A stretch of 49,692 nucleotides of DNA from Polyangiaceae bacterium (lineage in GTDB: Bacteria; Myxococcota_A; Polyangia; Polyangiales; Polyangiaceae), in contig JABFXY010000147.1 of assembly GCA_013361525.1 (NCBI GenBank), forward strand, positions 1 to 49,692, given 5' to 3'. The position numbers and the translations under genes are program-made. The notes beneath the pieces are model-generated. The model had not been told where the DNA came from, made no database searches, and saw only the letters and a list, made by a program, of their open reading frames with translations. Positions 1 to 8,569 of the stretch are shown one piece after another. Each line of letters begins with the position of its first letter. Within the stretch, counting starts at the first letter, position 1.

Positions 1-2
1 AA

Positions 3-218
3 GGCGGCGGCGCGACCGGCGGCAGCGGCAATGTCGGCGGCGGCGCAACCGGCGGCAACGGCGGTCAGGGCGGCGACTCCGGCGTGGTCATCCTGCCGGA
101 AGGCGGCGGCCTCATCCGCTGCGCGACGACGGACACCGGCTCGAGCAACAGCAACGGCGCCGCGGCGACGATCGCTGCGCTGATCGGCCTCGCGATGATG
201 CGCCGCCGCCGCAAGTAA
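3..218 (+). CDS. C-terminal end of a Gly-rich surface protein with MYXO-CTERM-like sorting tail (partial)
   Basis: The frame is open from the left edge to a TAA at 216-218, so only the last 71 residues are present. It begins with Gly-rich GGNGG/GGATGG repeats, then a short linker (VVILPEGGGLIRC). The end has the three parts of a MYXO-CTERM sorting signal: one Cys (LIRC), a hydrophobic stretch (AAATIAALIGLAMM) and a terminal basic cluster (RRRRK). In myxobacteria such tails are thought to be processed at the Cys and to anchor the protein at the cell surface. The function of the missing N-terminal part cannot be read. A Gly-rich low-complexity run before the tail is common in such proteins, so the tail is the informative part. 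Confidence 0.8.
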   Translation, partial: GGGATGGSGNVGGGATGGNGGQGGDSGVVILPEGGGLIRCATTDTGSSNSNGAAATIAALIGLAMMRRRRK

Positions 219-245
219 GCGGCAGCGTCGAGTCCGATAGAGACA

Positions 246-360
246 CACCGAGAAACCACAAAGACACAAAGCGAAGAGAGAGGGCGCAAAGGGCAAGAGG
301 ATTGAACTCCTCTCCTTTGCGCCCTTTTTCTCATCTTCGCGTCTTTGCGGTTTTCTTCAG
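246..360. repeat. long imperfect hairpin repeat, copy 1 (type A)
   Basis: The purine-rich left arm (about 250-301, with aaccacaaagacacaaag) pairs imperfectly with the pyrimidine-rich right arm (about 307-358, with ctttgcgtctt-like words). It lies between the MYXO-CTERM gene and the next gene, both on the plus strand. It shares words with the copy near 2.45 kb. RNA from either strand could fold into a stem of about 45 pairs with mismatches. Confidence 0.75.
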
Positions 361-398
361 CGTTGCTCTGGCTTCGACGATGCGGCGATGATGCGGGC

Positions 399-983
399 AT
401 GTCGAAGGTGATGTTGCGCTTGCGCGATCTGGACGATGGAGAGGGGCGCACGATCGAGCACGCATCGATCGACGAGGCCATTGCGTGGCTCGGGCAGAGG
501 CCGCGGTTCGTCGAGGTGCTCGGGGTCGTGTTCGAGGGGCTCTCGAGGGAGGACAACGACCGCATGAAGGCGGCGATGCGGCCGCTCGACGACGACGAGA
601 AGGCACTCGTCGCGCGCCTCGAAGAGAAGGCCGCGAAGGAGCGCGAGGTCCGCGCGGAAGCCCGCCGTCGCGAGGCGGAAGAGGCCGCGCAGAAGCTCCG
701 CGACGAGGCGAAGAAGGCCCCGCCCACGCGCCCCATGGAGCTTCGTTATCGCTACGACGAGGCGGAGCTGTCGAAGACGGATCACCTCGACGACCGCCCC
801 ATTACCGAAGAGGCGAAAGCCGCGGTGCTCGAATGGGTGAAAGAGCGGCAAGAGTGGGTCGAGCCGCGCGGTCAGACCATCGGCGAAGCGAAGGTGACCG
901 TCTACCCGGGCGAAGTGCCGCCGAAGAAAGAGCGCGTCGTGCAGGGCACCTTCGTGCCGATCACCGCTGCGGCAAAGAGCTGA
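399..983 (+). CDS. hypothetical charged protein with coiled-coil middle
   Basis: This encodes 194 residues. The ATG at 399 is preferred over the in-frame ATG at 345, because the upstream codons fall in the repeat hairpin and read as low-quality protein. Residues 1-75 look globular (RLRDLDDGEGRTIEHASIDEA). Residues about 75-110 are an Ala/Glu/Arg/Lys-rich helix likely to form a coiled coil (EEKAAKEREVRAEARRREAEEA). The C-terminal part has Trp and Pro (EWVKERQEWVEP). There is no signal peptide or membrane segment, so it is probably cytosolic. I do not recognise a family. It converges on the DUF1704 gene across a hairpin repeat. Codon use matches the neighbours, so I consider it a real gene. Confidence 0.7.
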   Translation: MSKVMLRLRDLDDGEGRTIEHASIDEAIAWLGQRPRFVEVLGVVFEGLSREDNDRMKAAMRPLDDDEKALVARLEEKAAKEREVRAEARRREAEEAAQKLRDEAKKAPPTRPMELRYRYDEAELSKTDHLDDRPITEEAKAAVLEWVKERQEWVEPRGQTIGEAKVTVYPGEVPPKKERVVQGTFVPITAAAKS

Positions 984-1007
984 TCGCTACGGCGATCCCG
1001 AGTTCAG

Positions 1008-1130
1008 AGAGGGGTCGCCAAGAGCGCCAAGGGCAGAGAGAGGAAGAAGAGGTTTGTCGGTTGAAGAACAAACTCTCTCCCTCCTCTTTCTCCTTCTGCC
1101 CTTGGCGCCCTTGGCGACCCCTCTTCTCTC
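1008..1130. repeat. long imperfect hairpin repeat, copy 2 (type B)
   Basis: The left arm (about 1010-1066, gtcgccaagagcgccaaggg then an A/G-rich run) pairs with the right arm (about 1073-1130, cccttggcgcccttggcgac). It sits exactly between two convergent genes, with its right edge touching the stop codon of the minus-strand metallopeptidase. It resembles the copy at 26.35 kb. It could act as a bidirectional terminator here, but the family also occurs between divergent genes. Confidence 0.8.
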
Positions 1131-2220
1131 AGTTGAATTCGAGAACGGCGGCAAGCACCCGCGCCGCCGCCAGCGACACTCGGCCCGAGGTGAGGACGGG
1201 CTCGAGCGACGGGTCGTCGGCAAAGGCGCTCTTCACCTCGAGGAGCGCCGGTAGATACGCCGCCTCGCGGCCGAGGCCGCCGCCCCGGTAAGCGCGACAG
1301 ACGCTGCGCGCGACGAGGTCGGTGGCGTCGCAATGGCGTGCGAGCTCGTGCGCCGTGTCGGCGAACGGCGAGCCATGATGAGCGCCGCGGGAAGCGAGGT
1401 GCCTGAGGCCGATCTCCAGCCTGCGCCGCTCGGACAGATGGCTGGCGCGCTCTTCCGCCAGCAGGGCCCACCCTTCTTGATGGTCCGAGCCACGCGCGGT
1501 TCCGATGCGTAGCAGCCCGATCGGCGCTCGCATCGCGCGGGCGCTCGGGACCACGTGCCCTTCGATCTCGTGATGAACCGTGCGCTCGACGTCCTCCGGC
1601 GACAGCCGCCGGCCGGGCGCGATTTGAATCGTCCCGTCTCCCACGGCGGCGAGCGGAGCGAGCGACCGCGCGACCGTCACGCGGAATGGGAGGCGACGCG
1701 CACCGACCTCCTCCTTCATGCGACACAGCAGCGACCGCGGATCGGTCTCGTCGTCCGAGACGACCATGTCGCACGCGTCGGGCGCCGTCCGTGCGATCGG
1801 AGCAACGTCGATCCACGTGCGCGCGAGCCGATCGGCGCGCTCGGCGAAATGGTCGGGCGCCTGGAACCGCATAGCCGCGAGCGCGGCGGCCTCTGCCTCG
1901 TGCCGCATTGCACACAACCGCGCCTCGAGCGCGATTTCCTCCGCCTTGTCGGCATAAAGAGCGCCGAGCGGGTCTTCGTCGCGCCACGCGGAGGCGAGCT
2001 CCCCGAGCTGCAGCGCCAAACCGAGCTCGGCCAGCGGCGGACGTGCGTACGTAAACTCGAGCTTTGTCGCGCGCTTCGCCCGCAGGTCCGACTCGACCCG
2101 TTGAACCTGCGATTCGAAGTTGTCGGGCGTGAAGATGGGAAGCAGCGGCACGCGCATGGACGCGGTGCGCAGAATTGAATCGCGCACCAAACAGGCGCGA
2201 ATCCACGCCTCGCTGCTCAT
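1129..2220 (-). CDS. DUF1704 / QEGLA-family (MATCAP-like) metallopeptidase
   Basis: This encodes 363 residues. The ATG at 2220 has an AGGA upstream on the minus strand. The key feature is VHHEIEGHVV around residues 215-224, an HExxxH motif (H217, E218, H222). About 30 residues later comes HQEGWALLAEE (residues 247-257), which corresponds to the QEGLA signature and would supply the third metal-binding Glu. The same arrangement defines DUF1704 proteins, whose animal members (MATCAP) are zinc carboxypeptidases acting on tubulin. The bacterial substrate is unknown. There is no signal peptide, so a cytosolic location is likely. The fold assignment is fairly secure from the paired motifs; the activity is inferred. 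The gene is monocistronic between two hairpin repeats. Confidence 0.8.
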   Translation of the reverse strand: MSSEAWIRACLVRDSILRTASMRVPLLPIFTPDNFESQVQRVESDLRAKRATKLEFTYARPPLAELGLALQLGELASAWRDEDPLGALYADKAEEIALEARLCAMRHEAEAAALAAMRFQAPDHFAERADRLARTWIDVAPIARTAPDACDMVVSDDETDPRSLLCRMKEEVGARRLPFRVTVARSLAPLAAVGDGTIQIAPGRRLSPEDVERTVHHEIEGHVVPSARAMRAPIGLLRIGTARGSDHQEGWALLAEERASHLSERRRLEIGLRHLASRGAHHGSPFADTAHELARHCDATDLVARSVCRAYRGGGLGREAAYLPALLEVKSAFADDPSLEPVLTSGRVSLAAARVLAAVLEFN

Positions 2221-2395
2221 CACGCGTCCTCGACCATTTCGTCGGTCGCGACCTTACCCCGGGCGCAATCGCACCGCGCCCACAAACCTCCGCGCCGACG
2301 ATCCAACGGATCCGATCGGCACGTTTCGCGGCGCTCCCCCCGAAATCTGCGCACCTCCCTTCGCGGCCGCAGCTTTCGAACGCACCGCCCCGCGC

Positions 2396-2522
2396 AGACA
2401 AACCGCAAAGACGCAAAGAGAAGAAGAAGAGCGCGAAGAAGAGCAGATCATTCGATGAAAAGACGCCTTTTCCTCTCCTCCTCTTTGCGCGCTCTTTCTG
2501 CCCTTCGCGTCTTCGCGGTTCC
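2396..2522. repeat. long imperfect hairpin repeat, copy 3 (type A)
   Basis: The left arm (about 2398-2450, aaaccgcaaagacgcaaaga) pairs with the right arm (about 2475-2522, cttcgcgtcttcgcggttcc). The 2221-2574 gap lies between divergent genes, so it must also hold two promoters; I could not identify them. Its position argues against a purely terminating role for the repeat family. Confidence 0.78.
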
Positions 2523-2574
2523 TCTCGTCCGCCCCAAGAACGCCGCGGCACGAGCGTTGCGATGAGCCATCGCC

Positions 2575-3606
2575 ATGCTTCGTTCCTCGTCCCCGCGCCG
2601 TGGGTTGTGGTCGTTGTTTTCGGTTCTGTGGCTCGTTCCGCTCGGCGGCTGTTTCTTCACCGACGATTGCGCGGACGAATACGATCCCCCCGATCCGGAG
2701 TGTGAAACCAACGACGATTGCGAAGACCTCGATAACGACGACAGCTCGTGCACCGTCGCCGAGTGCGTCTACGGCTCGTGTCAGGTCTCGACGCGCCTCG
2801 ATGCCTCCGCCGGGTGCGAGTGCACGCAGCCAGCCGATTGCGTCGCGGCGTACGGCCAGCAGACCTGCTCGACGTGGTCTTGCGTCGACGATACCTGCGT
2901 GAGCGCGGTGGCGCCGGCAGGTCTCGCGCCGCCCGAGAACCAGGTCCCCGGCGATTGCGCGAGCATCCAATGCGACGGCACGGCGCCGAACGGCGTGACG
3001 ATGCAAGAGCCACTCGACCCGGCGACGGACAACAACGATTGCACCGCGGATGCGTGCGGCCCCGACGGCGCGACGACGTACACGCCGATGGAGGACGGAG
3101 CGCTCTGCGGTTCCAATGGTGTCTGCAACGGCGGAGCTTGTGTCCTCAATTGCATTCCAGACAACCCCGATTCGTGCGGCAGCGAGGGCCCGGGGGAGCC
3201 CACCAACGACGCAATCGGCGGCGCGCAGAGCCTCGTTCGCTATGGCGCGACCTGCGGCTTCCTGGACGGCGACGACACCGATTGGTGGACGTTCTACGGT
3301 GACGACGACACGCTCGTGACCGACATCTTCGACGCGTCGGTCGACACCGAGGCGACGTCGATCGAGCTATGCGTCTATGTGCAATGCTCGAATGGAACGA
3401 ACGCGACCGGTGATTGCACGGGGCTCGCGTCGTCGAGCGAAAACGGCCTCGCCGGCTGCTGTTGGACGGGCGACCCTTCGACGTTCAACGTCTATTGGGA
3501 CATGCAATGCCTCGGCACCGAGGAAGACTCCGGGCAGTTCTACGTCAGCGTGCGCGCGCCGGGCGGCGGCGCCTGCGAGCCCTACGTCCTCACGGCAGGC
3601 TATTGA
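2575..3606 (+). CDS. Cys-rich exported lipoprotein
   Basis: This encodes 343 residues. The N-terminus is a lipoprotein signal: basic start, hydrophobic run (SLFSVLWLVP) and lipobox LGGC near residue 24. The mature part is acidic and Cys-rich. Repeated Cys-x-Cys and C-x4/5-C spacings (CVYGSCQVS, CECTQPADCV, CSTWSCVDDTC) suggest small disulfide-bonded modules, followed by a region with Trp and Asp (DGDDTDWWTFYGDDD). The second half resembles the pre-peptidase-type beta domain of myxobacterial lipoproteins, with the typical spacing of DxxDW and a late FYVSVRAPG strand, but I make that match only weakly. It is likely exposed on the cell surface or periplasm; its function is unknown. Its neighbour across the 2.45-kb hairpin is divergent. 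Confidence 0.75.
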   Translation: MLRSSSPRRGLWSLFSVLWLVPLGGCFFTDDCADEYDPPDPECETNDDCEDLDNDDSSCTVAECVYGSCQVSTRLDASAGCECTQPADCVAAYGQQTCSTWSCVDDTCVSAVAPAGLAPPENQVPGDCASIQCDGTAPNGVTMQEPLDPATDNNDCTADACGPDGATTYTPMEDGALCGSNGVCNGGACVLNCIPDNPDSCGSEGPGEPTNDAIGGAQSLVRYGATCGFLDGDDTDWWTFYGDDDTLVTDIFDASVDTEATSIELCVYVQCSNGTNATGDCTGLASSSENGLAGCCWTGDPSTFNVYWDMQCLGTEEDSGQFYVSVRAPGGGACEPYVLTAGY

Positions 3607-3614
3607 TCCAAAGC

Positions 3615-3944
3615 TCAGTGAAAGGGCGGTCTGGGCGGCAGCGGGCTCTTCGATATCTGCTGGCAGCTCCAGACCCAGGCCGCTCCGACCGACGCCGCGT
3701 GCTCCCCCTCTGCCTCGCGAACGATCCACCCTCCCCCATCCGGATCCGCGGCTAAGCGAAACCAACTGGACTCGTTGGTCTCTAAGTCGACGACGCGCCA
3801 GGACGTCTTGCTCAACGCGACGAGACCATACGAGTGGCCGTCGACGACGGCGTGGCGATTGGCGGCATCGACGATGATCCTCGAGCACCGGGGCCGGTAG
3901 GACGGCCGAGGCACCGTCGCCGGTGGAGCGGGCGGGCGCTGCAT
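3615..3944 (-). CDS. small hypothetical protein
   Basis: This encodes 109 residues if the ATG at 3944 is used. The start of the frame is Pro-rich. Residues 20-90 look like a genuine folded domain, alternating hydrophobic and polar residues with several Trp (RIIVDAANRHAVVDGH, SWRVVDLETNESSWFRLA). The same frame continues upstream to 4208, but that part is Arg/Pro-rich and reads as non-coding. It converges on the lipoprotein gene, whose stop is only 8 bases away. There are no export signals and I do not recognise a family. The alternative is that this roughly 500-base stretch is non-coding. Confidence 0.5.
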   Translation of the reverse strand: MQRPPAPPATVPRPSYRPRCSRIIVDAANRHAVVDGHSYGLVALSKTSWRVVDLETNESSWFRLAADPDGGGWIVREAEGEHAASVGAAWVWSCQQISKSPLPPRPPFH

Positions 3945-4110
3945 GCTCGCTCGATTCCAAGTTTCGCGCCGTCCTCGAAAAGGTGCACGCGACGGCGATT
4001 TCGACGCCGTCGCGTGCTCGGTGTGGTGCTCCGCCGCGGCGAGTGCGTGCAGCGGTGGCACTGGCGCGCGCGATCGAGGCCGCCGCGGGATCCGTCCGCG
4101 GCGAGCCGAA

Positions 4111-4521
4111 TCACGTGCGCCAACCGTAGCTCTCGCGGGTGACCGCGATCGGACGCTCCTTCCGGTAGGAATCGGCGGCCTTGTAGTTCGTCGCCAGGTA
4201 GACCGCACCGAGGGCGACGCCGGAAATGAGGAAGAAGTTTCGAGCCGCAGGCACGTCCGAGAAGCCGAACAGCCACGGCGCCGCGACGAGCGCCAAGGTC
4301 ATTCCGACCTCGATCCCGCCGTGAATCGTAAACGGGATGACGTGCGCGATGCCGAGCGGATACGCGGTGAGGAGGCTCAAACCGAGCAATCCGACGGCGG
4401 ACGCATAACAGAGATACGCAGCGATCCCCGCGAATCCGAACAACGCAGGAGCAACGGCGAGCATTGCCACAGCGAGGTAATCGATGATTCCGTGGACCTT
4501 GGGACTCAGGAGATGATGCAT
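4111..4521 (-). CDS. small integral membrane protein, SPW-repeat-like
   Basis: This encodes 136 residues from the ATG at 4521. About four hydrophobic segments are visible: DYLAVAMLAVAPALFGFAG, AAYLCYASAVGLLGLSLL, a segment around GGIEVGMTLALVAAPWLFGF, and FFLISGVALGAVYLATNY. The repeated APxLFGF and APWLFGF followed by an ARNFFLISGVALG helix resembles the SPW-repeat family of small membrane proteins, whose role is unknown. The frame is open upstream to 4896, but that part overlaps the sulfite-oxidase-family gene antisense in phase and is not convincing. It lies 106 bases downstream of that gene on the same strand and may be cotranscribed. Confidence 0.7.
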   Translation of the reverse strand: MHHLLSPKVHGIIDYLAVAMLAVAPALFGFAGIAAYLCYASAVGLLGLSLLTAYPLGIAHVIPFTIHGGIEVGMTLALVAAPWLFGFSDVPAARNFFLISGVALGAVYLATNYKAADSYRKERPIAVTRESYGWRT

Positions 4522-4627
4522 GACAGTCCTCCACAGGGGGGACTGCATGCGAAGTGCCACACGATCGTAACGTTTTGCCCCTCGGTGCGAGGCTGGTCGC
4601 GACACGCGGACGCGATGGAGTGTGCGC

Positions 4628-5716
4628 TCAGCGAACCGACACCGTGACGGTTTGAATCGCATTGTTGGCGTAGCCGAAGCGATTCCACTCGGCGGCCTCG
4701 GGCTGTGTGGCGCCCGACGTGTCGAACGCTCGACTGCAAAGCGCGAATTCGCCTCGCTCCTCTGCGCGCCATTCGTAGCGCCAACCGACCCACGCGTAGG
4801 GCGACGGCGTCTCCCGAAGCGCCGCCCGATCCCAGGTCGCGCCGCCGTCGCTGCTGACCTCCACCCGCTCGATCGGCCCCGCGCCGGACCAGGCATAGCC
4901 CTCGATCTCGTGAGGGCCGCGCCGAAGGCTCGCCCCTTCGAGCGGGGTCACCATCACGGCGCGGACCCGCATGTGCCCGAGCGGCTCCAATTCTTTTTGC
5001 CCGGGACGAACCACGACATATCGCTCGCCTTGAAAATATCCGTCGAAATGGCCGGCGATAGCCTCGATTCGGCGCAGCCATTTCACCGAGGCCACCCCGT
5101 ATACGCCCGGAACGATCAGCCGAATGGGGAATCCGTGATTGTGTGAGAGCGGCTCGCCGTTCATCTCGAATGCGAGGAGCGTGGCCGGGTCGAGGGCGAC
5201 CTCCCGCGGCAGACTCCGCGCAAACGGCATTCGATCCGAATGGCCCTGCACGTGTCCGCTGTCTGCGCCCTCGAAGACGACCTCACGGCATTCGGGCGCG
5301 AGGCGCGCCATCGCGAGCACGTCGCGCAATGGGACGCCGGTCCATTCGGCCGTGCCGACGGCGCCATAGCCCCACGGTTCTCCGGGCGTCGGCGGTTGGA
5401 CGTCCGAGCGTCCATTTCCCGCACATTCGAGGGTGACGGTCAGGGACCGACACGGCATCGCCCGAAGAACGCGATAGTCGAGCACGAGCGGCCGTAGGAC
5501 TTCGCCGGAGATAGCGAGGCGGTAGTCCGCCGCCCCGATCTTCGGAACGGCGAAATGATTGCGCACGTAGAAGACGTCGTTCGGGGTCAGCGGCGCGTGG
5601 TGATGGACGAGCGGTGTCTCGGCCGTCAACGGCTCGCGGCTCAGCACGCGCAACCGAGGGTCGACGTCCTCTCGCCGCCGTAGCGGCGAGGTCGTCTGAA
5701 TGGGAGGTCGCTGCAT
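4628..5716 (-). CDS. sulfite-oxidase-family molybdenum cofactor enzyme
   Basis: This encodes 362 residues. Residues about 40-220 form the oxidoreductase molybdopterin-binding domain. Its signature TLECAGNGR holds the Cys ligand of the molybdenum (C98), and downstream are LSHNHGFPIRLIVPGVYG and VKWLRRI, both conserved in the family. Residues about 250-360 match the Mo-co dimerisation domain (ATWDRAAL, YEWRAEERGEF, CSRAFDTSG, NRFGYANNAI). The family oxidises sulfite or similar substrates, passing electrons to cytochrome or another acceptor. There is no twin-arginine or Sec signal at the N-terminus and no heme domain, so the protein may be cytosolic. The true substrate cannot be read from sequence. 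Confidence 0.9.
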   Translation of the reverse strand: MQRPPIQTTSPLRRREDVDPRLRVLSREPLTAETPLVHHHAPLTPNDVFYVRNHFAVPKIGAADYRLAISGEVLRPLVLDYRVLRAMPCRSLTVTLECAGNGRSDVQPPTPGEPWGYGAVGTAEWTGVPLRDVLAMARLAPECREVVFEGADSGHVQGHSDRMPFARSLPREVALDPATLLAFEMNGEPLSHNHGFPIRLIVPGVYGVASVKWLRRIEAIAGHFDGYFQGERYVVVRPGQKELEPLGHMRVRAVMVTPLEGASLRRGPHEIEGYAWSGAGPIERVEVSSDGGATWDRAALRETPSPYAWVGWRYEWRAEERGEFALCSRAFDTSGATQPEAAEWNRFGYANNAIQTVTVSVR

Positions 5717-5763
5717 GGTGCCCTTGCTCCAAGAACAAGAGCAGGCACGAAGCGCGCCGGTTT

Positions 5764-7089
5764 CTACAGCAGGTTGGCGGCGAGCTCGGCGAGCTCGCTG
5801 CGCTCGCCCTTCGAGAGGACGACGTGCGCCGCGATACGCTCGCGCTTGAAACGCTCGGCGACGACCGACAGGCCGTTGGAGGCGTGGTCGACGTAGGGGT
5901 TGTCGATCTGCTGCGGATCGCCGGTCAGCACGATCTTCGTCCCCTCACCACAGCGCGTGATGATCGTCTTCACCTCGTGCGGCGTGAGGTTCTGCGCCTC
6001 GTCGACGATGAGGTATTGGTTCGGCAGGCTGCGACCGCGAATGTAGGTGAGCGGCTCGACCTGAATGGTTCCGCTCTCGAGCAGCTCGAGGAAGCCGCGC
6101 GTGCTGCGACCATTCTTTCCGCCGCCTCCGCTCGAATACAAGTACTCGAGGTTGTCGAAGATCGGCTGCATCCAGGGGTTGAGCTTTTCGTCGACGTCGC
6201 CCGGCAAAAAGCCGATGTCGCGGCCGAGCGGCATGATGGGGCGCGAGACCACGAGGCGCGAATACGTCTGCTCCTCCGTCGTGCGCTTCAAACCGGCGGC
6301 AATGGCGAGCAGCGTTTTGCCGGTGCCAGCTTTACCGAGGAGGGTGACGAGGCGAATCGAGTCGTCGAGCAGAACGTCGAGCGCGAAGCTCTGCTCCCGG
6401 TTGCGAGGCCGAATCCCGAGGACACCTTCGCGCGCGACGCGGAGGCTCACGATCATGTTCTTCGCGCCGTCGAAGCGGCCGAGCGCGGTGTGTCCCGGAG
6501 AGGTGCGATCGCGCAACATGACGGCCGCGTTCGGATAGAGCGCCGGTGTGAGCGGAGGCGCGACCTGTCCGTCCTGGAAGAAGGCGTCGATCGCCGATCC
6601 TTCGAGGTCGAGATCGAAGAACGGCTGCTCGAGCGCCTCGTCTTCGACGCGCTGGTTCTCGTAAGTCTCCGAGGTGATACCGAGCGCGTCGGCACGAATG
6701 CGGAGGTTCGTATCCATCGTGACGAACACGGTCGGCTTCGTGCGGTCGCTGTCGCGAACGTCGATCGCCGTCTGGAGCAACGCCTGGTCGACCGAGTGTT
6801 TGTCGAAGCCGACGGCGAGCTGGGGCCGCTTCTCGGGGATCCAGATTCGGAGGTTGCCCCCGCCGTCGAGCGAGACGCCGCGCGCGAGGGAACGATCGCT
6901 CTGCCGCTGATCGTCGAGCAGACGCGAAATCGTGCGCGCATTGCGCCCGCGCTCCGTTCCTTCGCGTTTGAACTGATCGATCTCTTCGATGACGAAGATT
7001 GGGAGGATGACGTCGTTGTCCTCGAACTTGAAGATGGCTCGGGGATCGTGGAGGACGACGTTGGTGTCGAGGACGTAGTTTTTCTTCAT
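5764..7089 (-). CDS. PhoH-family ATPase with N-terminal PIN domain
   Basis: This encodes 441 residues from the ATG at 7089. Residues 1-150 are a PIN-like nuclease domain (YVLDTNVVL, with D8 as the first acidic residue, and FVTMDTNLR later). Residues about 225-441 are the PhoH ATPase: Walker A GKAGTGKT (252-259), Walker B YLIVDEAQ (D363, E364), then LTGDPQQIDNPYVD. PIN-PhoH proteins are thought to couple an RNA helicase or ATPase to an RNase. The start codon overlaps the stop of sthA as ATGA, so the two are translationally coupled. The frame extends upstream inside sthA, but that part is a shadow. The length fits the family. Confidence 0.92.
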   Translation of the reverse strand: MKKNYVLDTNVVLHDPRAIFKFEDNDVILPIFVIEEIDQFKREGTERGRNARTISRLLDDQRQSDRSLARGVSLDGGGNLRIWIPEKRPQLAVGFDKHSVDQALLQTAIDVRDSDRTKPTVFVTMDTNLRIRADALGITSETYENQRVEDEALEQPFFDLDLEGSAIDAFFQDGQVAPPLTPALYPNAAVMLRDRTSPGHTALGRFDGAKNMIVSLRVAREGVLGIRPRNREQSFALDVLLDDSIRLVTLLGKAGTGKTLLAIAAGLKRTTEEQTYSRLVVSRPIMPLGRDIGFLPGDVDEKLNPWMQPIFDNLEYLYSSGGGGKNGRSTRGFLELLESGTIQVEPLTYIRGRSLPNQYLIVDEAQNLTPHEVKTIITRCGEGTKIVLTGDPQQIDNPYVDHASNGLSVVAERFKRERIAAHVVLSKGERSELAELAANLL

Positions 7090-8516
7090 AGCCAGCGAGA
7101 GAGCGCGTCGCGCGCCGCGTGCTTGAAGCACTCGGAGAGCGTCGGATAGTTGAAGACCATACCGCTCATGGTGTCGACCGTCCCGCCGAGCGCGACGCAC
7201 GCTTGACCGATATGGATGAGCTCGGTCGCACGATCGCCGATGGCGTGTGCGCCGATGCAAACACGCGTCTTCTTGTCGAAGACGAGCTTCACGAAGCCTT
7301 GGGAGAAGCCGTTGATCTTCGCGCGAGCGTTGTGCTCGAAATCGCCCTTTCCGACGACGACCTCGCGCCCTTCCGCAATCGCGTCCTCCTCGGAGAAGCC
7401 GACACACGACACCTCCGGGATCGTATAGATGCCGTACGGAAGCCGCATTTTCGCGACGTCGGCGCTGGAGCAGCTCGACAGCGCGATCTCGTCCTGTTTT
7501 CCGAACGCGTAGAGGACGGCGAGACGCCCCTGCTCCATCGAGGTCGATGCTAGCGCGGGGAAGCCGATGACATCGCCGGCCGCGAGGATGTGCGGGACGC
7601 TCGATCGATAGTGGGCGTCGACCTCGATACTGCCGCGGAGGCCGAGCTTCACCCCCGCCTCTTCCAACCCGAGGCCGTTCGTCGCGCCGCTCCGTCCGCC
7701 GCAGAAGAGGAGCATGTCGCACGGGACGCTGCCGCCGCGCTTCAGCTCGACGACGATGTGATCGCCGTCGCGGCGCACGCGCTCCTGCGCGTCCTCGAGG
7801 CGAACGTCGATCCCCATGGAGACGAACGACACGCGGAGCGCTTCGCTCATGTCGCGGTCGAGGAACGCCAAAAGCTCGTTGCGCTTGTCGACCAGCGTCA
7901 CCCGCACGCCGAGCGCGGCGAACATCGCTGCGTATTCGCAGCCGATCACGCCGGCGCCGATGACGACGAGGCGCGCGGGCATGAGGTCGAGGTCGAGGAT
8001 GGTGTCGCTGTCCTCGACCTGCGGATCATCCCAGGGCATCTCCGGCGGCCGATGCGGGTACGAGCCGGTCGCGACGAGGATGAACTCGGCCGAGACCTCG
8101 CGATGCGAAGCACCCGAGGGCGGGCTCGCGACGAGATCGATGTGAACCTTGTTCGCTCCCGAGACGCGCGCGGAACCGCGCACGAGCTCGACGCCGGCGT
8201 CCTTGAACGCGCGCCGGATGCGCTCCACCTCGAGGCGCTTCACCGCGGCTTTGCGGGACAAGAGCTTCGGGACGAAGAGGTCGTCGTCGATGGTGACGCC
8301 GACGCCGTAGACCTCGCGCTGGTCGCGCCCGGACAGAAACAGCGCCGTTTCACGCAGCGTCTTGGACGGAAGCGTGCCCGTGTGGACCGCCGCACCGCCC
8401 GGCTCCGCCGCCTTCTCGACCACGAGCACCCGCTTCCCGAGGGAAGCTGCGGTGACGGCGCCGCGCTCGCCGGCGGGCCCCGAACCGATGACGACCAGAT
8501 CGTAGTCGAATGTCAC
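7086..8516 (-). CDS. sthA: soluble pyridine nucleotide transhydrogenase
   Basis: This encodes 476 residues from a GTG at 8516, chosen because the family N-terminus starts a few residues before DLVVIGSGPAG. It is an FAD-dependent enzyme that moves hydride between NADH and NADP(H) in the cytosol. Visible are the FAD motif GSGPAG, the NAD(P) motif VIGAGVIGCEYA, the GD motif ILAAGDVIGFP, and a C-terminal dimerisation domain (NYPTLSECFKHAA). The position of the redox disulfide reads GGAAVHTGTLPSKTLRET, without the Cys pair; this separates SthA from lipoamide dehydrogenase and glutathione reductase. It is the first gene of an overlapping pair with the PhoH gene and divergent from a GNAT gene. Confidence 0.92.
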   Translation of the reverse strand: MTFDYDLVVIGSGPAGERGAVTAASLGKRVLVVEKAAEPGGAAVHTGTLPSKTLRETALFLSGRDQREVYGVGVTIDDDLFVPKLLSRKAAVKRLEVERIRRAFKDAGVELVRGSARVSGANKVHIDLVASPPSGASHREVSAEFILVATGSYPHRPPEMPWDDPQVEDSDTILDLDLMPARLVVIGAGVIGCEYAAMFAALGVRVTLVDKRNELLAFLDRDMSEALRVSFVSMGIDVRLEDAQERVRRDGDHIVVELKRGGSVPCDMLLFCGGRSGATNGLGLEEAGVKLGLRGSIEVDAHYRSSVPHILAAGDVIGFPALASTSMEQGRLAVLYAFGKQDEIALSSCSSADVAKMRLPYGIYTIPEVSCVGFSEEDAIAEGREVVVGKGDFEHNARAKINGFSQGFVKLVFDKKTRVCIGAHAIGDRATELIHIGQACVALGGTVDTMSGMVFNYPTLSECFKHAARDALSRWL

Positions 8517-8569
8517 GAGGTGCCGAGGGTAGTATCCGCCGTCCGAGGAGAGCAACAGCGAGCTCACCG

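Noticed and set aside
1004..2551. 515-residue minus-strand frame overlapping the metallopeptidase in another phase
   Set aside because: It is Arg/Ala-rich with no motif, and the correct frame contains HExxxH and QEGWA.
5614..7149. 511-residue plus-strand open frame opposite the PhoH gene
   Set aside because: It lies antisense to a clear PIN-PhoH gene, with Arg/Glu/Val-rich low-quality sequence.
7086..8516. Lipoamide dehydrogenase or glutathione reductase instead of SthA
   Set aside because: The redox-active Cys pair near the N-terminus is absent and the overall motif order fits the transhydrogenase.
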